The notes beneath the pieces were generated by a model that saw only the letters and a list, made by a program, of their open reading frames with translations, was not told where the DNA came from and did no database searches. DNA of 37,813 nt. It comes from Candidatus Kaiserbacteria bacterium RIFCSPHIGHO2_01_FULL_46_22 (GTDB lineage Bacteria; Patescibacteriota; Minisyncoccia; Phycocordibacterales; UBA918). Shown here one piece after another: positions 36,011-37,813 of the stretch. Both the position numbers and the translations under genes were made by a program. Where the stretch lies: assembly GCA_001779595.1 (NCBI GenBank), contig MFKO01000008.1, forward strand, positions 153,139 through 190,951. Direction: 5' to 3'. Position 1 is the first letter of the stretch; every line of letters begins with the position of its first letter.

Positions 36011-37453
36011 ATGTCCGAAAAGAAAGCTCGCTACCTGACGACTACGTTACCTTATGTAAATGCTGACCCTCATGTCGGCTTTGCGGCCGAAGTTCTTAAT
36101 GCTGACGCACTTGCGCGCTACTGGCGATTGATTGGCCACGAGGTATTTTTTAATACCGGTACTGATGAACACGGACAAAAGCTGGCTGATAAAGCGGACG
36201 AAAAAGGCCAGTCACGTCAGGACTATGTAGATCACTTCGCGAATGAGTTTAGAAAATTAGGCGAAGCGCTGAATCTTTCCTACGATCGTTTTATTCGTAC
36301 AACTGATGCAGATCACAAAATAGCCGCTCAGGCTATTTGGAAGAAGTGTCTCCTAAACGGCGACATCTACAAAAAGAAGTACAAAGGTTTGTATTGCGTA
36401 GGTGACGAAATGTTTTTGCGCGATAGTGATTTGGTGGACGGCAAATGTCCTAACCATCCAAATATGGAGCCGCAGATGGTGGAGGAAGAAAACTATTTCT
36501 TTGCGCTTTCGAAGTATCAAGATTATCTAAAAGATTATTTGTCCAAGGAAGGCGTGGTTGAGCCGGAATGGCGACGTCTGGAAGCTCTTAAGTTTGTTGA
36601 GGGAGGTTTGGAAGATTTTTCTATTTCACGTGAGCGCTCACGACTCGATTGGGGTATCGATGTGCCCGACGATGAGAATCAGGTTATGTATGTGTGGTTC
36701 GACGCACTCACCAACTACATTTCTACACTTGGCTGGCCGGAAGATAAAGACGGTAACTTCAAGAAGTTTTGGGAGGAAGGGGAGACGACTCAATTGGCAG
36801 GCAAAGACCAAATTCGCTTTCAGTCGATTATGTGGCAAGCGATGCTTAAGAGTGCCGGAGTGAAGGCGACGGATAAAGTCGTTTATCACGGCTTTATTAC
36901 TTCAGGTGGGCAGAAGATGTCTAAGTCGCTTGGCAATACCCTTAATCCTTTTGATCTAGTAGCACGCTACGGCACCGAGGCCACACGTTACTTACTATTG
37001 CGTCATGTCCATCCTTTCGAAGACTCCGATATAACTATTGAACGCTTGGATGAACTTTACACCGCAGGCCTAGTAAATGGCTTGGGTAACCTTGTAGCGC
37101 GTGTGATGAAAATGGCAGAGACGCATCTTGATGAGCCGATCACAAGGCCTGAAGCAGTCGGGTTCGCTAAGGAATATGTTGAAGCTTTGGATAACTTCAA
37201 TATTCAAGCAGCTGTAGATTATGTGTGGAGTAAAGTAGGTGAGCTTGATGAAAGAATTGCTGAGACAGAACCGTTTAAGCTGGTGAAAACAGACAAAACC
37301 GCGGCGATAAAAATAATCACCGACCTCGTAAGTGATCTCTATATTGTGGCTCGGATGTTGCATCCGTTTATGCCAGACACTTCTCGAATAATCAAAGAAG
37401 CCATTCTCCAAAATAAAAAACCAGAGAATCTCTTTAATCGGCTGGAAGGGTAA
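36011..37453 (+). CDS. metG: Methionyl-tRNA synthetase without C-terminal tRNA-binding domain
   Basis: The 480-residue class I aaRS has TTTLPYVNADPHVGFAAE, where the HIGH motif reads HVGF. It also has FNTGTDEHGQKLADKA, one Cys/His knuckle (LYCVGDE ... GKCPNHP), the WFDALTNYI segment, and an intact KMSKS in GGQKMSKSLGN. A helical anticodon-binding domain follows, and the protein ends at MLHPFMPDTSRIIKEA plus a short tail. The C-terminal OB-fold domain found in E. coli MetRS is absent and a matching free domain is encoded at 2056-2400. It follows glyS by 2 nt. Confidence 0.95.
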   Translation: MSEKKARYLTTTLPYVNADPHVGFAAEVLNADALARYWRLIGHEVFFNTGTDEHGQKLADKADEKGQSRQDYVDHFANEFRKLGEALNLSYDRFIRTTDADHKIAAQAIWKKCLLNGDIYKKKYKGLYCVGDEMFLRDSDLVDGKCPNHPNMEPQMVEEENYFFALSKYQDYLKDYLSKEGVVEPEWRRLEALKFVEGGLEDFSISRERSRLDWGIDVPDDENQVMYVWFDALTNYISTLGWPEDKDGNFKKFWEEGETTQLAGKDQIRFQSIMWQAMLKSAGVKATDKVVYHGFITSGGQKMSKSLGNTLNPFDLVARYGTEATRYLLLRHVHPFEDSDITIERLDELYTAGLVNGLGNLVARVMKMAETHLDEPITRPEAVGFAKEYVEALDNFNIQAAVDYVWSKVGELDERIAETEPFKLVKTDKTAAIKIITDLVSDLYIVARMLHPFMPDTSRIIKEAILQNKKPENLFNRLEG

Positions 37454-37466
37454 GTTTCAAGTAGTT

Positions 37467-37813
37467 ATGAAAAACGCCATTATTTTGCACGGCATGCCCT
37501 CCAAAGAGGAGTATTATTCTGACGAATATCCTTCGGCTAGTAATTCTCAGTGGGTGCCCTGGTTACAAAAACAATTGCTAATCAGAGATATACCGGCCGT
37601 TACTCCCGAAATGCCAATTTCATACCTGCCAGACTATGAAGTGTGGAAAAGAGAATTTGAACGTTTCGATATAACTCCAGAAACGATTCTGGTGGGTCAT
37701 AGCTGTGGCGCAGGTTTTTTATTGAGATGGTTAACAGAAAATAAAGACGTACATGTCGGCAAAGTAATATTGGTCGCCCCTTGGTTGGATCCCGATAAGG
37801 AGTTGGCAAATGA
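37467..37813 (+). CDS. RBBP9/YdeN-like serine hydrolase (3' truncated by window)
   Basis: The first 115 residues of an alpha/beta hydrolase: KNAIILHGMPS (first strand with the HG oxyanion motif), SNSQWVPWLQKQL, TPEMP, then ILVGHSCGAGFLLRWL with the GHSxG nucleophile elbow, and VILVAPWLDPDKE. This is the pattern of RBBP9/YdeN-type small hydrolases. The rest, including the catalytic Asp/His, lies beyond the window. ATG 37467 lies 13 nt after the metG stop without an SD. Substrate unknown. Confidence 0.82.
   Translation, partial: MKNAIILHGMPSKEEYYSDEYPSASNSQWVPWLQKQLLIRDIPAVTPEMPISYLPDYEVWKREFERFDITPETILVGHSCGAGFLLRWLTENKDVHVGKVILVAPWLDPDKELAN

Noticed and set aside
1-37813. CRISPR array, prophage or insertion sequence
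   Set aside because: No regularly spaced direct repeats, cas genes, phage structural genes or transposase-like ORFs were seen.
1-37813. TGA recoding to glycine as in Gracilibacteria/SR1
   Set aside because: Several genes end at TGA exactly at the expected protein end (for example 7583, 8277, 8506, 23877), and no in-frame TGA interrupts conserved domains.

Overview
The window looks like a chromosomal segment of a Patescibacteria/CPR bacterium, most likely Parcubacteria. This is inferred from gene content and style, not from a 16S gene, which is absent. Supporting signs are very short intergenic gaps, many starts without a Shine-Dalgarno (SD) sequence, a ribosomal-protein cluster broken into pieces, a MetRS lacking its C-terminal tRNA-binding domain with that domain encoded elsewhere, an alpha2 GlyRS, and a DUF2914 membrane protein. 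TGA acts as a normal stop, so Gracilibacteria/SR1 recoding is not in use.

Layout. 1-6390: rpsT, ruvX, a free tRNA-binding domain, a DedA-like protein, acyP, an RluA synthase, rplS, small membrane proteins, a secreted Kazal-like protein and five of the six tRNA genes. 6391-9813: a reduced glycosyltransferase-like gene, an E2-like/E1-like two-gene operon followed by a 49-residue glycine-terminated protein, tRNA-His and a ZIP transporter. 10063-18708: rplC-rplD-rplW-rplB, then an inverted HEPN-like gene, then rpsS-rplV-rpsC-rplP-rpmC-rpsQ-rplN-rplX-rplE, a terminator, and secE-nusG-rplK. 18831-23637: a Nudix-like gene, then a dTMP/folate module (folA, a CYTH protein, dcd, thyA, glyA). 23698-28474: three small SD-led genes, a DUF2914 protein, argS, an ASCH protein and a Tag-MGMT fusion. 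28576-37813: ileS with an inserted histidine-phosphatase domain, recO, an Ig-like surface protein, glyS, metG and a truncated serine hydrolase.

How the parts fit. Most of the window is translation and DNA-precursor housekeeping. Set into it are autonomous cassettes, each with its own terminator and most with a clear sigma70-type promoter, and with strong SD sequences. Core genes use SD-less or apparently leaderless starts, with a -10 box 6-8 nt before ATG. Each of the four minus-strand tRNA genes is followed by a foldback element sharing a short core hairpin, and in three of them the main palindrome runs into the tRNA 3' end.

The best candidates for undescribed biology are: (1) the minimal E2-E1 operon with its disordered, Gly-terminated neighbour; (2) the tRNA-linked foldback elements; (3) the phosphatase domain inside IleRS; (4) the HEPN-like gene inside the ribosomal cluster.
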